DNA of 64,000 nucleotides, taken from positions 1 through 64,000 of the forward strand of contig CAJNDS010000263.1 in NCBI GenBank assembly GCA_905221605.1, given 5' to 3'. This DNA is from Symbiodinium natans. Taxonomy: Eukaryota > Sar > Dinophyceae > Suessiales > Symbiodiniaceae. Positions 35,540 through 46,346 of this stretch are shown in pieces. The notes beneath the pieces were generated by a model. That model saw nothing but the letters and a program-made list of their open reading frames with translations, searched no databases and was not told the origin of the DNA. Position numbers and translations under genes: made by a program. Positions within the stretch are counted from its first letter, which is position 1, and each line of letters starts with the position of its first letter.

Positions 35540-35862
35540 GACAAAGGCTCCGACCGCACCACCTTCCGGGCGATCCTTAGGGGCAGAGCCAAGGGGAAGC
35601 CGGACGCCCGTGCCCACAGTCTTTTCGAGGGAAGTCAGGGAAGTTCGGGGAAGTTCGGTGCAGGGTGTCCAAGAGGGATGAAGGGGGGACTGGCCCGTTT
35701 GGAGGTTGCTCAGGTGTCATTGCTCATATGGCTCATGATCAGGGCGACTCAAGTAAACACCTATTGTGCAGGTGAGCAAAGGATGGCAAGGAGAGGTGCG
35801 CGCTAGACATCGCTAGACCAAAGGACACCCTGCTGGTTGATGTGGATGCCTCCGGCGGCGAG
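35540..35862 (+). CDS. Two exon-like segments, unidentified gene
   Basis: 35540-35569 (AG|G; DKGSDRTTFR; donor CGG|GCG) and 35824-35862 (AG|G; DTLLVDVDASGGE; donor GAG|GCG). Both are in phase 0, joining to DKGSDRTTFRDTLLVDVDAS, a beta-strand-like peptide. I do not recognise the family. Confidence 0.45.
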
Positions 35863-36301
35863 GCGCGTCAGCGTCTCGGATCTCACTACTGTATGACCTG
35901 TATGTGGGTCACCTGAGGCAAAAGGGTTTTGCAGAGCTTGTGCTGTTCCCTCTCAGGCACTAAGGTAGAGGGGCAAAGAAGCCTTCTGCAATTTCACAAT
36001 GGCAGGCCATTCTTCGGACAAGCTCCCCACTTGTAGAACTTGTTTCTCACCATCAACGTCAGTCATGCCCCATGCCCCGTCAACCTGGCCAAAAACCCCT
36101 AAAGCGCCCCAAGCCCGTTCAGCCTCTTTCGAGCCGAGGCTGGAGGTGCCAAAGGCAGAGGTGCTCCGGTTTGGGTTGAAGGGGAATGTCGGAGTGAGGC
36201 TCTCAGTCGAAGTTTTGTTGGAGCGCCTGTGCATTGCGGCCTCATCCTGAACCATCGAATGCCATGAGACAACTGCAGACCTTGAGAGCGAACCCTGCAA
36301 G

Positions 36302-36361
36302 GTGCTACGCCTCAACCAGCCGCACCGCTTCGCCACGAGCGGCAAGCACCTGCTCTTGGAG
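36302..36361 (+). CDS. Exon-like segment, unidentified
   Basis: AG|G acceptor and canonical donor (GAG|GTAGGG) enclose exactly 20 codons, VLRLNQPHRFATSGKHLLLE. It is one of the better-bounded candidates in this stretch. Confidence 0.55.
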
Positions 36362-36652
36362 GTAGGGGCGGGGAATGTTCGAGATCTGGGCCAATTGGGC
36401 TGTGTCTTCACTTACTACTATAAGGCCTGAGCCTACTTGCTAAGAAAGCGAAGCAACAGATAGAAGGTCCGTTCTTGACAGAAGGGATTCCTCAAGAGAA
36501 AGTATTCCTTCAAGACCCAACAGGGAGCCCATTCGAGAAACAGCCTCCCAAGCCGGCAAGTTATGTCTGCTCCCAAAACTGCCAGACATTGAAACTCGCA
36601 CATCCTCGTCGTACACCTTGAGCCCCTGTTTGTCAAGCTGTGTCATGTCCAG

Positions 36653-36930
36653 GATGGCTTAAAGTGCGACTACTCATCCCCACTTATGCGGGCCAAGCTG
36701 TGTGAGATCGCCCTGGCGCTGGATCCCATCGTCCAGCTTCCTGGCTCCGTTGGGCGGTGCCAGTTCCCGCCGCAGCTTTTGGGATGTGTCTGAGGGGTTT
36801 GCCAAGGGCGCCTTTCCCCAAACACATTGTGCCTCGACCCGAAGCCTCTCAACGTCGCTCAGCGCTGCTCAGGCAGCTGGATTTCAACAACGCCGACGCT
36901 GGCCAGGCCTTGCAGCTGAAGGCGGTGGAG
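36653..36930 (+). CDS. Two exon-like segments, unidentified gene
   Basis: 36653-~36740 starts after AG|G with DGLKCDYSSPLMR and can continue AKLCEIALALDPIVQLPG; a GC donor after CGG (36692) would shorten it. 36873-36930 follows AG|G with QLDFNNADAGQALQLKAVE and ends at GAG|GTG. Both are protein-like and helical. I considered a match of the second to the Ski2/Mtr4 helicase C-terminus but could not support it. Confidence 0.45.
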
Positions 36931-37434
36931 GTGATTCGGAAGTGCCTCGTGCCTCGACGCTGCAGATGAAGCTTCCATGTCAAAAAGCTTCAAGGTCACC
37001 TCGCCTGAGTCGAAAACGCGCAAGCCCTGAGTCAGAAACGCCCTGGACCCGAGTCGAAAACAGAGAGCACCCCTCCAGAGAAAAGACCGGACACATGTCT
37101 GCCAGATTAAAAGTTTGGGACCCGATATTCTCTAAGAGAAACCTTGGTCGGACGAGTGGGCCCTCGGGTGCGGGAATGTTATCCCGTCGATAGGACAGCC
37201 TGCGCAATGGAGCACCAGTTGGGGGTCCAAGTTGTCGGCTCGCCTAGCTACGGGCCTTCAGAATTGCAAGGACCCATACTTTGGACAGCAACTAGAGCCT
37301 TGATGCAGAGATCAAGGCCCTGATAAGAACTGCTGATCGGTTTCGGTTTCAGGGGTTTAGGCACAGGGGGTTTATCGGGCTTTCGGGTTCCAGGGTTTTG
37401 GTTCCGGCTCTCCCGACTCGACGGTCGCCCCAAG

Positions 37435-37515
37435 GACATCATCACGTTTCAGAAGGGCCTGGATCGGGGGCGCTCCTGTGCAAAGGAGGACGATGTGGCG
37501 CGCTCTTGCAAGCAA
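37435..37515 (+). CDS. Exon-like segment, unidentified
   Basis: AG|G acceptor and GT donor (CAA|GTAGTC) enclose 27 codons beginning DIITFQKGLDRGRSCAKEDD. It is the last candidate exon before the 37.7-38.4 kb microsatellites. No domain was recognised. Confidence 0.4.
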
Positions 37516-37659
37516 GTAGTCCAGGTTGGTGACAGGGAACTTGGGATTTGTTGTCCAGGTTTTCTGTCAAGTTGTGGATGCATGGTAGTGGTGTTCCAGT
37601 ATGTTGAATCCGGAACCAGAAATTCGGTTAGCTGCCAGGTGCCTCCCCATCCCTCTCGA

Positions 37660-37945
37660 GGCAAGACAGAAGAAGAAGCGGAAGAAAAATACCAAGAAGA
37701 AGACGAAGAAGAAGACGAAGAAGAAGACGAAGAAGAAGACGAAGAAGAAGAATAAGAAGAATAAGAATAAGAAGAAGACGAAGAAGACGAAGAATAATAA
37801 TGAGAAGAAGATGAAGAATAAGAAGAAGAAGAATAATAAGAAGAACAAGAATGAGAAGAATAAGAAGAATAAGAATAATAATAAGAAGAAGAAGGCAAAT
37901 AAGGAGAAGCAGAAGAATAGGAAGCAGACGAAGAAGCGGGGGCGC
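37660..37945. repeat. GAA/AAT trinucleotide microsatellite
   Basis: Imperfect (GAA)n, GAC and AAT triplets on the + strand. The long Lys/Asn/Glu-rich (+) and Leu/Phe/Ser-rich (-) open frames across it are repeat translations. Confidence 0.95.
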
Positions 37946-37967
37946 ACTGGGTGGGCGCTGCAGAGCG

Positions 37968-38335
37968 AAGGAAGAAAGGAAAGAAAGGAAAGAAAGGAAA
38001 GAAAGGAAAGAACGGAAAGAAAGGAAAGAAAGGAAAGAAAGGAAAGAAAGGAAAGAAAGGAAAGAAAGGAAAGAAAGGAAAGAAAGGAAAGAAAGGAAAG
38101 AAAGGTAAGAAAGGAAAGAAAGGAAAGAAAGGAAAGAAAGGAAAGAAAGGAAAGAAAGGAAAGAAAGGAAAGACAGGAAAGAAAGGAAAGAAAGGAAAGA
38201 AAGGAAAGAAAGGAAAGAAAGGAAAGAAAGGAAAGAAAGGAAAGAAAGGAAAGAAAGGAAAGAAAGGAAAGAAAGGAAAGAAAGGAAAGAAAGGAAAGAA
38301 AGGAAAGAAAGGAAAGGAAGGAAAGGAAGCAAAGC
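37968..38335. repeat. 9-bp repeat (GGAAAGAAA)n, about 40 copies
   Basis: A near-perfect array with only a few base substitutions (for example near 38011, 38106 and 38174). The 9-bp period keeps frames open, producing Gly-Lys-Lys (+) and Phe-Leu-Ser-Phe (-) polymers of up to 287 residues that are not genes. Confidence 0.95.
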
Positions 38336-38399
38336 AAGGAGAGAAGACTCAGAAAGGAAAGAACGCATAGAAAGCATAGAAAAAAAGGGAGAGCATAAG

Positions 38400-39682
38400 A
38401 AAGAAAGGAATAAGCGATGGTGTGGTCGAAGGTTCCAAGTGTGGGCCCTTGATTGAGTCCCTTGTTTTTGACCCTTGTCTACACTATGCATAATAAGTGA
38501 TAAGGGCCCATACTTCGGATCCTTATAAACCAGGTTAAGGGACCATACTAAGGGCCCATGGTGACGACCTTAAATGTGAGGGAGTGAGCACGCGACAGAG
38601 AGACAGGTTGGGTTGCAGTATGCCCCCACTGATTCGGAGATCCTGCGTTCTTTGTAGCTAATCACTTCCCTGTACTCAAGATGAAGAACTGGCATCCTCC
38701 ACCCGGCAATCACGAAAGCTAGCTTCTTGGAGCTCGCGAGAGTTGTCGTTTACAAGTCTTCTCTCTAGTGTGCAGCTGGGTCAACAAGCGACCCCGACCC
38801 TTAAGTGGTATGAAAATCAAAGAGATAAACGGCTGCGGAGGGGGGGGGGGTTGCCCCCCCCCCCCCCCCCCTTTTAGGGTCGCCTGAATTGATTTCTGCC
38901 CTCCCCCCCCCCCCCCCCCTCCCCCCCCCTCCCCCCCCCCTTTTCAGGCCCCCCCCCCTCTTGGTCAGGCTCAGCCGCGTTTCTAGCTTTCGTAGCCCAG
39001 ATCTCAAGTTGGTTTTCGGGTGCATTCTTTCAATGTGTCCAGGGGATTGGGTCTTTCACTGTCGGGCCCGCAAGTGAAGTCAACTTTATAGTATATAGTC
39101 TGGCCTTACGCGCCCCTGCAGAAATGTCGAAATGTCGATGGGTAGGGATGGCTGGCTTAAGTATTCATACGGGTTTCCCTTGGTTTCCCCCCCGACAAAG
39201 GAAGATGGCTTGCCATGGCCAGGGACATTGTCACACGGTCTCGTCAACCATGGCGGGGTTCCTGTCACTCGGAAAACCTAGCAGGACCAGCCGCACCAAG
39301 GTAGACCTAGCGACACTGGCTCCGCAGGGTTTCAGGTGAAAGAAGGCATATTCGGCATGAACGAAGGCGCCTGAAGCTATGTGAGTTTTCAGCGAATAGC
39401 AACCTCAAGCCTGGACGCTAAGGCCCTGCCAAAGTACCCAAGCATCCTGGTATATCCTGGTCATGACCCTGCTTTGCGAAAGTGTGTACACTAAAAGGTC
39501 CTTTTGCCCTCCCATGCACACGGAATGATGTGCTGATTGACATCGAGATCCCATCTCTCTTATTACTTGCCCACGGCCATTACCCGAATGTGTCTAAAGG
39601 AGGAACGAATACGCAGCACATCCAACCATCAACATGCCTTTGGGAAGACACCACGTTATCTGCAGATTTCTTTCTTGCCCAG
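38400..39682. other. Intergenic or intronic stretch with G/C homopolymers
   Basis: No gene was recognised. It contains AAGGGCCCATACT-like dispersed motifs (38450-38570) and, at 38840-38961, a G run facing several C runs. That arrangement can form a long G:C hairpin and gives low-complexity open frames on both strands. Confidence 0.5.
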
Positions 39683-39764
39683 GTATCCTTTCTGCAACGC
39701 CCTTGGCATCGACCTGAAGTACAGGGGTGGTTACTCCTGGGGCGGCGTCAACCTCGGCGAGAAG
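39683..39764 (+). CDS. Exon-like segment, unidentified
   Basis: AG|G acceptor and GT donor (AAG|GTTCGG) enclose a frame with YPFCNALGIDLKYRGG then YSWGGVNLGEK. Gly/Tyr/Trp-rich and highly protein-like. I do not recognise the family. Confidence 0.5.
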
Positions 39765-40079
39765 GTTCGGAAATCGAAGTCCTCAGCGCGGTGACAGATG
39801 TTTCGTCTTAATTTTGCAGGCCTGGTGGCTGGAGTTCAGCTTTTGAAATGCCAGCAGCCCCAAAGACAGACAGACTTTGTAGGTTTGCGCAGAAAGCAGC
39901 CCCTGTGAATATGAGGCACCCAAAGGGGTTAGCAACTCGACAGCTGTGGTTTGCGAGAAGGCAGTTTTCCTGGTTTGCCTGCTTTTCCTGTGCCATTGAA
40001 GCGCCTCTGCTCAGCTCCAAGACTCCTGAGACCCCTTTGAGGCTCTGCAAGAGACTTTTTTCTGAGAGAACATGCACAG

Positions 40080-40131
40080 GCCGATGAGTCGGTGGAGGTG
40101 GCCGACAAGCCCGCGGCCAGGGCAGCAATGG
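40080..40131 (+). CDS. Exon-like segment, unidentified
   Basis: AG|G acceptor, ADESVEVADKPAARAAM, then G|GTTC as possible donor. Ala/Glu-rich linker-like peptide. Confidence 0.35.
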
Positions 40132-40813
40132 GTTCTTTGTGTGTCAAAAGTCGAAGGCGGGCAAGTGCTCTCTTCAAGCACCCTTCCGAAAGACTGCTCA
40201 ACCAGTTTATTTGTCTGCTGCATAGGACCGCAAATCATATCTTCTGCAAAGCCAACACCGAACCTGAAAATGCCCATCAACATGCTCGAGCACTGATCTT
40301 GCAGTTTTCTTTCTTGGTGTCTGAACCGATGTGGGTTGTGTTCTGGTTGCGTTCTGGTAGGGTCAGGTCATGCACAAGCACATCATGCAGTCCGCGTTTC
40401 ATGGTCCCAGCACTTCCAACTGAACTCTGCCGACCTGTGTCCAAGATTTGTGGGTGGCAAGAAGTAGCTTGAAGTCTAAACAGTCCACTGCATGTGGGAA
40501 GCATGCCCGCTTGATCCGTTTTGAGGAGGAATTGTTCGCTGTGGGTTCAGCAGCTACAGCAATCAAGCGTTGGGATCTTCCTTCTTGCTTGGCCACTCCA
40601 GCAAGAAACCCCGTCATCTCTCGCCCAGGAGCGGCACCAGTGGCTGGAGCTAACGCTTCGCCCCTCCTTGACGACCTTCATCTGTGACCTGTGCCCTGTG
40701 CTGAAACTTAGCACCAGTAAAGTGTGAGAGCCTGCGTGGTCGTCTTGCCACTGCAGTAGCACAAACACAAGCATATGCGACTATGCGACTGATGGTTTTT
40801 TGTCTTCTGGTAG

Positions 40814-40890
40814 GTGGGTGGCAGATGCTGTGGGGAGTGCTGCACTTCGGTGGCCCATGGAGGAGGCGATCGAGAAGATCTTCTGAAATC
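40814..40890 (+). CDS. Possible exon with canonical GTAAGT donor
   Basis: AG|G acceptor at 40812-40814 and the only full GTAAGT donor I noticed (40891). Two frames are coding-like: a Cys/Gly-rich frame that reaches the donor, and one reading WVADAVGSAALRWPMEEAIE that ends in a stop just before it. The frame cannot be chosen from sequence alone. Confidence 0.3.
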
Positions 40891-41301
40891 GTAAGTTCAG
40901 ACCAATGCGTCTGCTCTGAGACAAGATTAGATTCGCATTTGCAGTTGCGCGGTCAGCTCAAAGCACGTCGGGGCCCCCCTCAAAACCCTAGTCTGCCGAA
41001 GCGCTTCTATCAGGTTCAGGTGCTAGTTCGAAGTTGTGCTGGGAACTGGTTCTTTAGAGGCTTGGGAACAGTAGAGTAGTAGAGCTTTAGCTTTGGAGCA
41101 GCTGAAGGACTGTAGGGTTGACCTCGGACTGGCCCTAGGCTTGGAGACAACTGTTGAGAGATAGAGGGAGAGATCTGCAAGGCAATACAGCATGGGCTAC
41201 TTCAGTGATCCCAAGCTCGGACATGTGGAAGGCTATCGTAGTCATCGTAATGCAAATATCTTGAAGGTTGAGCAGCTAAGGGTAGCGAAATAGTCTGCAA
41301 G

Positions 41302-41349
41302 GCATACCGAGATCGGATCTACCCCAATGGGACCTTCAACATTGGCCAG
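41302..41349 (+). CDS. Exon-like segment, unidentified
   Basis: AG|G acceptor and GC donor (CAG|GCC) enclose AYRDRIYPNGTFNIGQ, 16 codons in phase 0. No family was recognised. Confidence 0.4.
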
Positions 41350-42350
41350 GCCTCTGTCGGGGGTGTTTCTGGTGCGTTCTGCTTGGTCATGCTCGTGGAT
41401 CGGGGTGAATCACTTCCTTGGACCTTTGATTCATCGGGTTAAGGTTCGGTTGAATGGGATCAGGGTGGGGCGGTCAAGTGTCAACAGCGTGCCTCTGAGC
41501 TACAAGGTTTATGGCTCGGCTTGGCTGTTGTTTCGAATTGTCACGGGCCCATCCGTCGGCAGCTACTGTAGGCCCCATGCTTGCGACCCCCACGCTTGAT
41601 CTTTGAACCTCAAACCCTCATCCTCAGCCCCCAACCCCCAAAATCCTGAGTCCTAACCCTGACCCGGTGCTGTGGCTGCAGCAGTCAAACCTGAGCATGT
41701 CTGAGCTAGGCTGGTGGTAAGTGTTTCCACTGTTGCCCCGTACAGTGCAAGCCCGAAACCCAAAGCCCCGTGGAACGGGAAGGTGCAGGTCGAGGAGTTG
41801 GAGAGGGACTTTGACCTTGCAGAGTGAGGGAGGCAGTGTGGCGTTGTTGTTAGTACTCAACAATTCGATGCCCGCCAGCCTGCAACGTTGTTCCACAGGC
41901 AACACAAGTTCACAGAGCAGACTTTTCAAAGACGGCGTTTGCAAGTGTGAGTTGTTTTGGGGCTTGATCCGAGATCGGTGACTGCGGGCCTGGATTCGTG
42001 TAGCTTTGCTGCGCCAGCTGCATTCAAGATGTGTGAGCGCAGCAAGCTTGACAACCGAGTGACCTCGCAAATCGCGAGCTGCTGGAGGCCCTAATCAGGT
42101 GGTGTGGATAGATCGTCAGATAGCAGCTATCTGAGAGGCCCCAGCAAGCTCGCACACATCCTCGTGCCAGCCAGCCGAAAGCTAGGCAAGGCACGGTTTG
42201 TTGGCAACGACTGCCAACCGCCGACGGCACCTGGGTGTGCAAAGTGCTGTGCCGGGCTGACATAGCTGACATTGATTGAGCTTTGCAAGACACCTCATTT
42301 GCTTAATGAAAGCACAAGTAAACCCCAGGACTCCGAACCACAAGATGGTG

Positions 42351-42372
42351 CCCCCCCCCCCCCCCCCCCCCC
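42351..42372. repeat. Poly-C run (22 nt)
   Basis: Uninterrupted C homopolymer in presumed intron or intergenic DNA. Confidence 0.95.
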
Positions 42373-42585
42373 GCATTCGGGCTCCAGCATGCAGATGAGG
42401 GTACGATAGTAGCTGCATCTTTAGAGAGTCGGTGCCTCTGCTTTCCCGAGAATCCTCCCAAGAATGATGCGCTTTGGCTGTGTTTGGAGAAATCGCCATT
42501 CCTGGCTGGCACGCTTGTTGAGGGTGTCGGCCTGGGCCGCTAAGGACCTTGCGCTACAGCCGAACCTTCATTGATGTCGATGAAG

Positions 42586-43568
42586 GGGCAGCCAAGAACC
42601 CTTCTTGCCGAGCGAGCAGTGTTCCTCCAACTCGTCACGCGGTGGGAGCTGAAGATGACGAGGAGGTGCACAAGGGCCCCCAAGCCCCTCCAAAACCCCT
42701 TGCTCCTGAACTCTGCGGGTGCGGGCCCAGATCTCACTGGCATGATGCGTCGATGCAATGCACCTGTCTGATCGAATCTCCTTCGGCAGGTCCGAAAAAA
42801 TTTGGCCAGCGTTTATGAGCGCATGGCCGAGTGGAACCCAGATCTGGCTTCCCAGGCCAAGGCGCACCAATCGGTTTTGGTACCTTCCGAGTGGTTTCAG
42901 TGGAGCAGGTTCCTATTTTGCTCCGCGATTGGCCTGTTCTGCAGGTTCCTTGTGCTCTTGTTCCGCTGTTCTTAGAACCTGAGGGGACTGAGCTGTACTT
43001 GCTGGGTTCGGTAACTTCCAGATTGAATTGTCGGTTTTTTTCCCGGCAGTTTTTGATGGATCGGTTCGGGGCTTGAGGCTTCCTTTGTAGTTCATTCTGC
43101 TTCCTGGGCTGGACTAGACAACATGCAGATTCGCACAGATTCACTACCCATGGTCTATTTCAGAAAGTGCCTGTGCAACAGCAGGCAGGCTTGGGAAGAG
43201 GTAGTGTGGCTGGATAGCCGGATCTTGCCAAGGCCTTCTTGCTGCACTCATAGCATTCGCAGACATGCCGTGATCCCGATGTTCCTGATCTAGCATCTCG
43301 CATCGCTACAGATCGATCCTTCTACACGTCTCCGTGCCGTTTGCGCTGTAGAAAAGGGCGCATGTCTGATCCTCGTGCTGGTGAATCTTACTCTAGCGGC
43401 GAGGCAATGTGCAATGCGGATCTTCCATCCTAAGGTGCATTCAGGAATGGTGGATGCCCCGGAAGGCAGCCCAACGTCCGATGGGCAAACGACGCCATCA
43501 CATGCCTTGGGGGAAGGGCCTGCGGACGCTGCCCAGGCAGAAGACAGTGCAGGGTTGGGTGATGCAAG
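42586..43568 (+). CDS. Three consecutive exon-like segments, possibly of the CCCH gene
   Basis: 42586-42665 (AG|G; in the phase-compatible frame it ends in an acidic GAEDDEE; donor GAG|GTG), 42790-42873 (AG|G; VRKNLASVYERMAEWNPDLA and on to AHQS; donor TCG|GTT) and 43435-43568 (AG|G; VHSGMVDAPEGSPTSDGQTT and a further Ala/Gly/Asp-rich stretch; donor AG|GTC). The three join in one frame across both introns, which argues for a real transcript. The middle exon is helical and the last looks disordered. They lie just upstream of the zinc-finger exon, but the phase to it does not match directly, so at least one exon is missing. Confidence 0.5.
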
Positions 43569-44397
43569 GTCCCTCCTCCTCGCGACTATAGCCAAGGCCT
43601 GTAGGTCACAGGTGTCCTTGCATTCTCGCGGCTTTTTTTGCCCTTCTCCTTCCCTCTTCTTGGTTTGCTGAAGTTTGGCGAGGGCATTTGCCAGGGATGA
43701 ACTCAACTCTAGATGACGTGGATGGCTTCGGGGCTGAATGTGGGATTTGCATCGTGGGTGGTTGTGTTGTGTTTGTTTCCGAGTCGGTCGCGAAGCTCCT
43801 GTCAGTCAATCTGAGAATCCATACCGGAGGATGTCTGTGAATCTGCTGCCCCGAATGAATTGTTTGGCACGGGCAAGTGGGCAGGTTTCGTCCAGGAGCT
43901 TTTGGGGAGTTGTGAACGAGGATGGAAGCCTGAATCGCAAGGGGCACCCTAGAGACATCTAGAGAGACCTCTCGAGGCCCTAAACCTAACAGTCCTGCCA
44001 TGAGGGGAATCGTGAACTTGCCGATCGACCTCTTAACCCTGGAAGCATGGCACATCCACAGGTTCGAGCCTTACGTTCACAGGGCCTTTGAGCTCGGTTG
44101 AACGGTTGTATCATCCGGGTCGCCTCTCACCGGTTTTGCTGCTGTGCGGCTCGCAGCGTTTTGGGGCCGCCGGTTGACGGGCCCTTTGCTAAAGTTAGTT
44201 TATGGGGCGACTGGAATTGGTAGAGAACACTGAGGGGAACCGCCATTCTTGCTGCTGAGGTGTGCCGCAGGCCCTGTGCCTCAGCCGCATTTGGAACGTG
44301 AGAAGCGTAGCCCAACACCCTCTCCCCCAAAAAAGGCTCAGGCTTCCCTGGCCGACCCTCCGCGTTTGGGATCCGGGCATGTGTTTTGGACTGACAG

Positions 44398-44475
44398 GTG
44401 TCTTCTTCCAAGCCGGCCACTGTGAGAACGGAGACAACTGCGGCTACTGCCACATGCGCCATGACAATCGCACCC
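44398..44475 (+). CDS. CCCH-type zinc-finger exon
   Basis: After an AG|G acceptor (GACAG|GTG) the frame reads VFFQAGHCENGDNCGYCHMR. Cys-x5-Cys-x3-His is the second half of a C-x(7-9)-C-x5-C-x3-H RNA-binding finger. The first Cys is expected in the previous exon, since an intron often splits such fingers; a CCC-TGT (Pro-Cys) at 44274 is one candidate. Proteins of this type bind RNA in the nucleus or cytoplasm. The 3' limit is uncertain: GC donors are available from 44471 on. Confidence is high for the motif, low for gene extent. Confidence 0.6.
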
Positions 44476-45582
44476 CCTTGCCAGATCGCAGGCGGGTTTG
44501 GGTAAAGACGTGGGCAGGATTGATTTGGGAACTTTTGCTTGGACGCTTAGTTGCAGACAGTTGTGGCTTGAGCATGGCGTAGCATGATATTGACGTGTTG
44601 ACGGTGTAGGGCCAGGTCCCTTCTGTCAATCAGCGGACTGCCTGGGATTCTGATGGTTAGGTTTGAAGAATGCCCGGGTGCACAAAGGGTCGAAGGGACC
44701 AAAGCAAGAAAGGACCCCCTGGGAAATGTTGCGATTTGTGGCGTTTTAGTTTGAGAACATCTGTTGCGTTTTTCTGCCATGGTGCATTTGAGGGGTCGAA
44801 GAAGAACCATTCTTATGGAATCTTAGTATTCGCTTGAGACTTCTTGGTTTTCTGAGTAGAATCCCGGGTCCATGTGGCTCTATGCTTTGAACAGGCCTTG
44901 TCCAAGAAAGTTTGCTTGTCATATCTTATAATGGAATGATTGGGAAGGCGGGGCATATGATTTTTTCACTTGTGAGCCTCGAGGATGGTTTCAAAAAAAG
45001 AGCTTTATCCCGGAGAAGTTGCCCAATTTGCGCGGACTATTATCCGCTGAGAATGCAACACAGGAAGGACATCCATCAAAAGTGTAAGAAGAGAAGCAAG
45101 AAGCGAGGGGATAGGAACCCTTGGTGTAACTCCCAAGGAGACGGGAATACTGTGAGCAGATTTTTGTTCAGCAGGTCTCGGGGCCTTCCGAAGCAACCTC
45201 CTAACAGCTTGCCGAATCTGGACCCGGTCGCTGCAGAGAACCTGGGAAGCCCGCGATGGGGATGTTTTAAGCATATGCGCTCCTCCTACTGTTTATCACT
45301 TAGACTGTAATTCTTGATGTCAGAATCAGCGGTTGCAATTTCTTTGGTAGCTTTCCTGCAGTGGCAGGGAGGTTGGGGCAAGAACATAAACGACACCGAC
45401 TCGCATGTGCGCGACCTGCTGACATGTAGCTGGTTCTTGCTGGGAAGTCGATTGGTGAATGCAATGCTTGAGTTCAGCAAGCCATAAGATAGCAATCATA
45501 CCTTGACAAGCTTTCCTGCAGTTTCCTGCATGCAGTGAGAAAAGGGGGCAGACAGGCTTGGAGGCTTCGACAAGAAAACCCC

Positions 45583-45583
<1 letters not shown>

Positions 45584-45617
<34 letters not shown>
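45584..45617. repeat. Poly-C run (34 nt)
   Basis: Longest uninterrupted homopolymer in the window. Confidence 0.95.
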
Positions 45618-45618
<1 letters not shown>

Positions 45619-46257
45619 CTATCCCAGCACTGGGGATGGAGGGCCAGGGCGGATGCAATTACGGTTAGAAAGCGGAGCTAGTTTAAACTTTAAACTTGAG
45701 CCCTAACAAGCCTCCGGAAAAAACTGGGCCCGTGGGGGGGGGGGGGGGCACCTCATAAACTGGAGCGTGTGACGTTTTCTGTTTCTTATCCGGCGAGGCA
45801 GCGGGCTTTCCTACGGAAACTGCGCAGAACGGAACTGTGCCTCAGCTTCAGCTTCTGAGTCCTGAGAAGTTGCTTTGATGCGCATCGCATAGCCTGCAAG
45901 CCTCGAATCCGCAAATTTTTGGGTAACACATGTGCAGACTGCACTGTAGGCTACATAATCACCCTTGCCTTCCCCTGCGATTTCTCCAGCATCTGCTCCC
46001 ACATCGAGCATCATTGAGACGCATTGAGCATGCGGTTTGTGCGCTGATGTGCCAGAGGCCGCTCAGGTGTCGCGTACAGGATACTGGACCCAGGGCCCAG
46101 CTTTCTCTGTCAATGTCCAAGCAAAGCTGTAGCCACTGCTGCGCAAGGTTGCACATTTTTCTGCCCCGGCTTCGGTACCGTGGCAGCAACATTCGCCTGC
46201 ATGTTGTTTGACTAGGATGTACCAGGCATCGAAGAACATGCCTGCGGCACCAGTGGT

Positions 46258-46346
46258 GTCACAGTGTCAGTGTCAGTGTCAGTGTGTCAGTATCAGTGTC
46301 AGTGTGTCACTGTCAGTGTGTCACTGTCAGTGCGTCACTGTCACTG
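46258..46346. repeat. (CAGTGT)n-type microsatellite
   Basis: CAGTGT, CAGTGTGT and CACTGT units in an imperfect array of about 90 bp, followed by GTGTTAGTGT degenerate copies up to about 46410. Confidence 0.9.

Noticed and set aside
37567-38491. Long Lys/Gly-rich (+) and Leu/Phe/Ser-rich (-) frames
   Set aside because: Translations of trinucleotide and 9-bp microsatellites.
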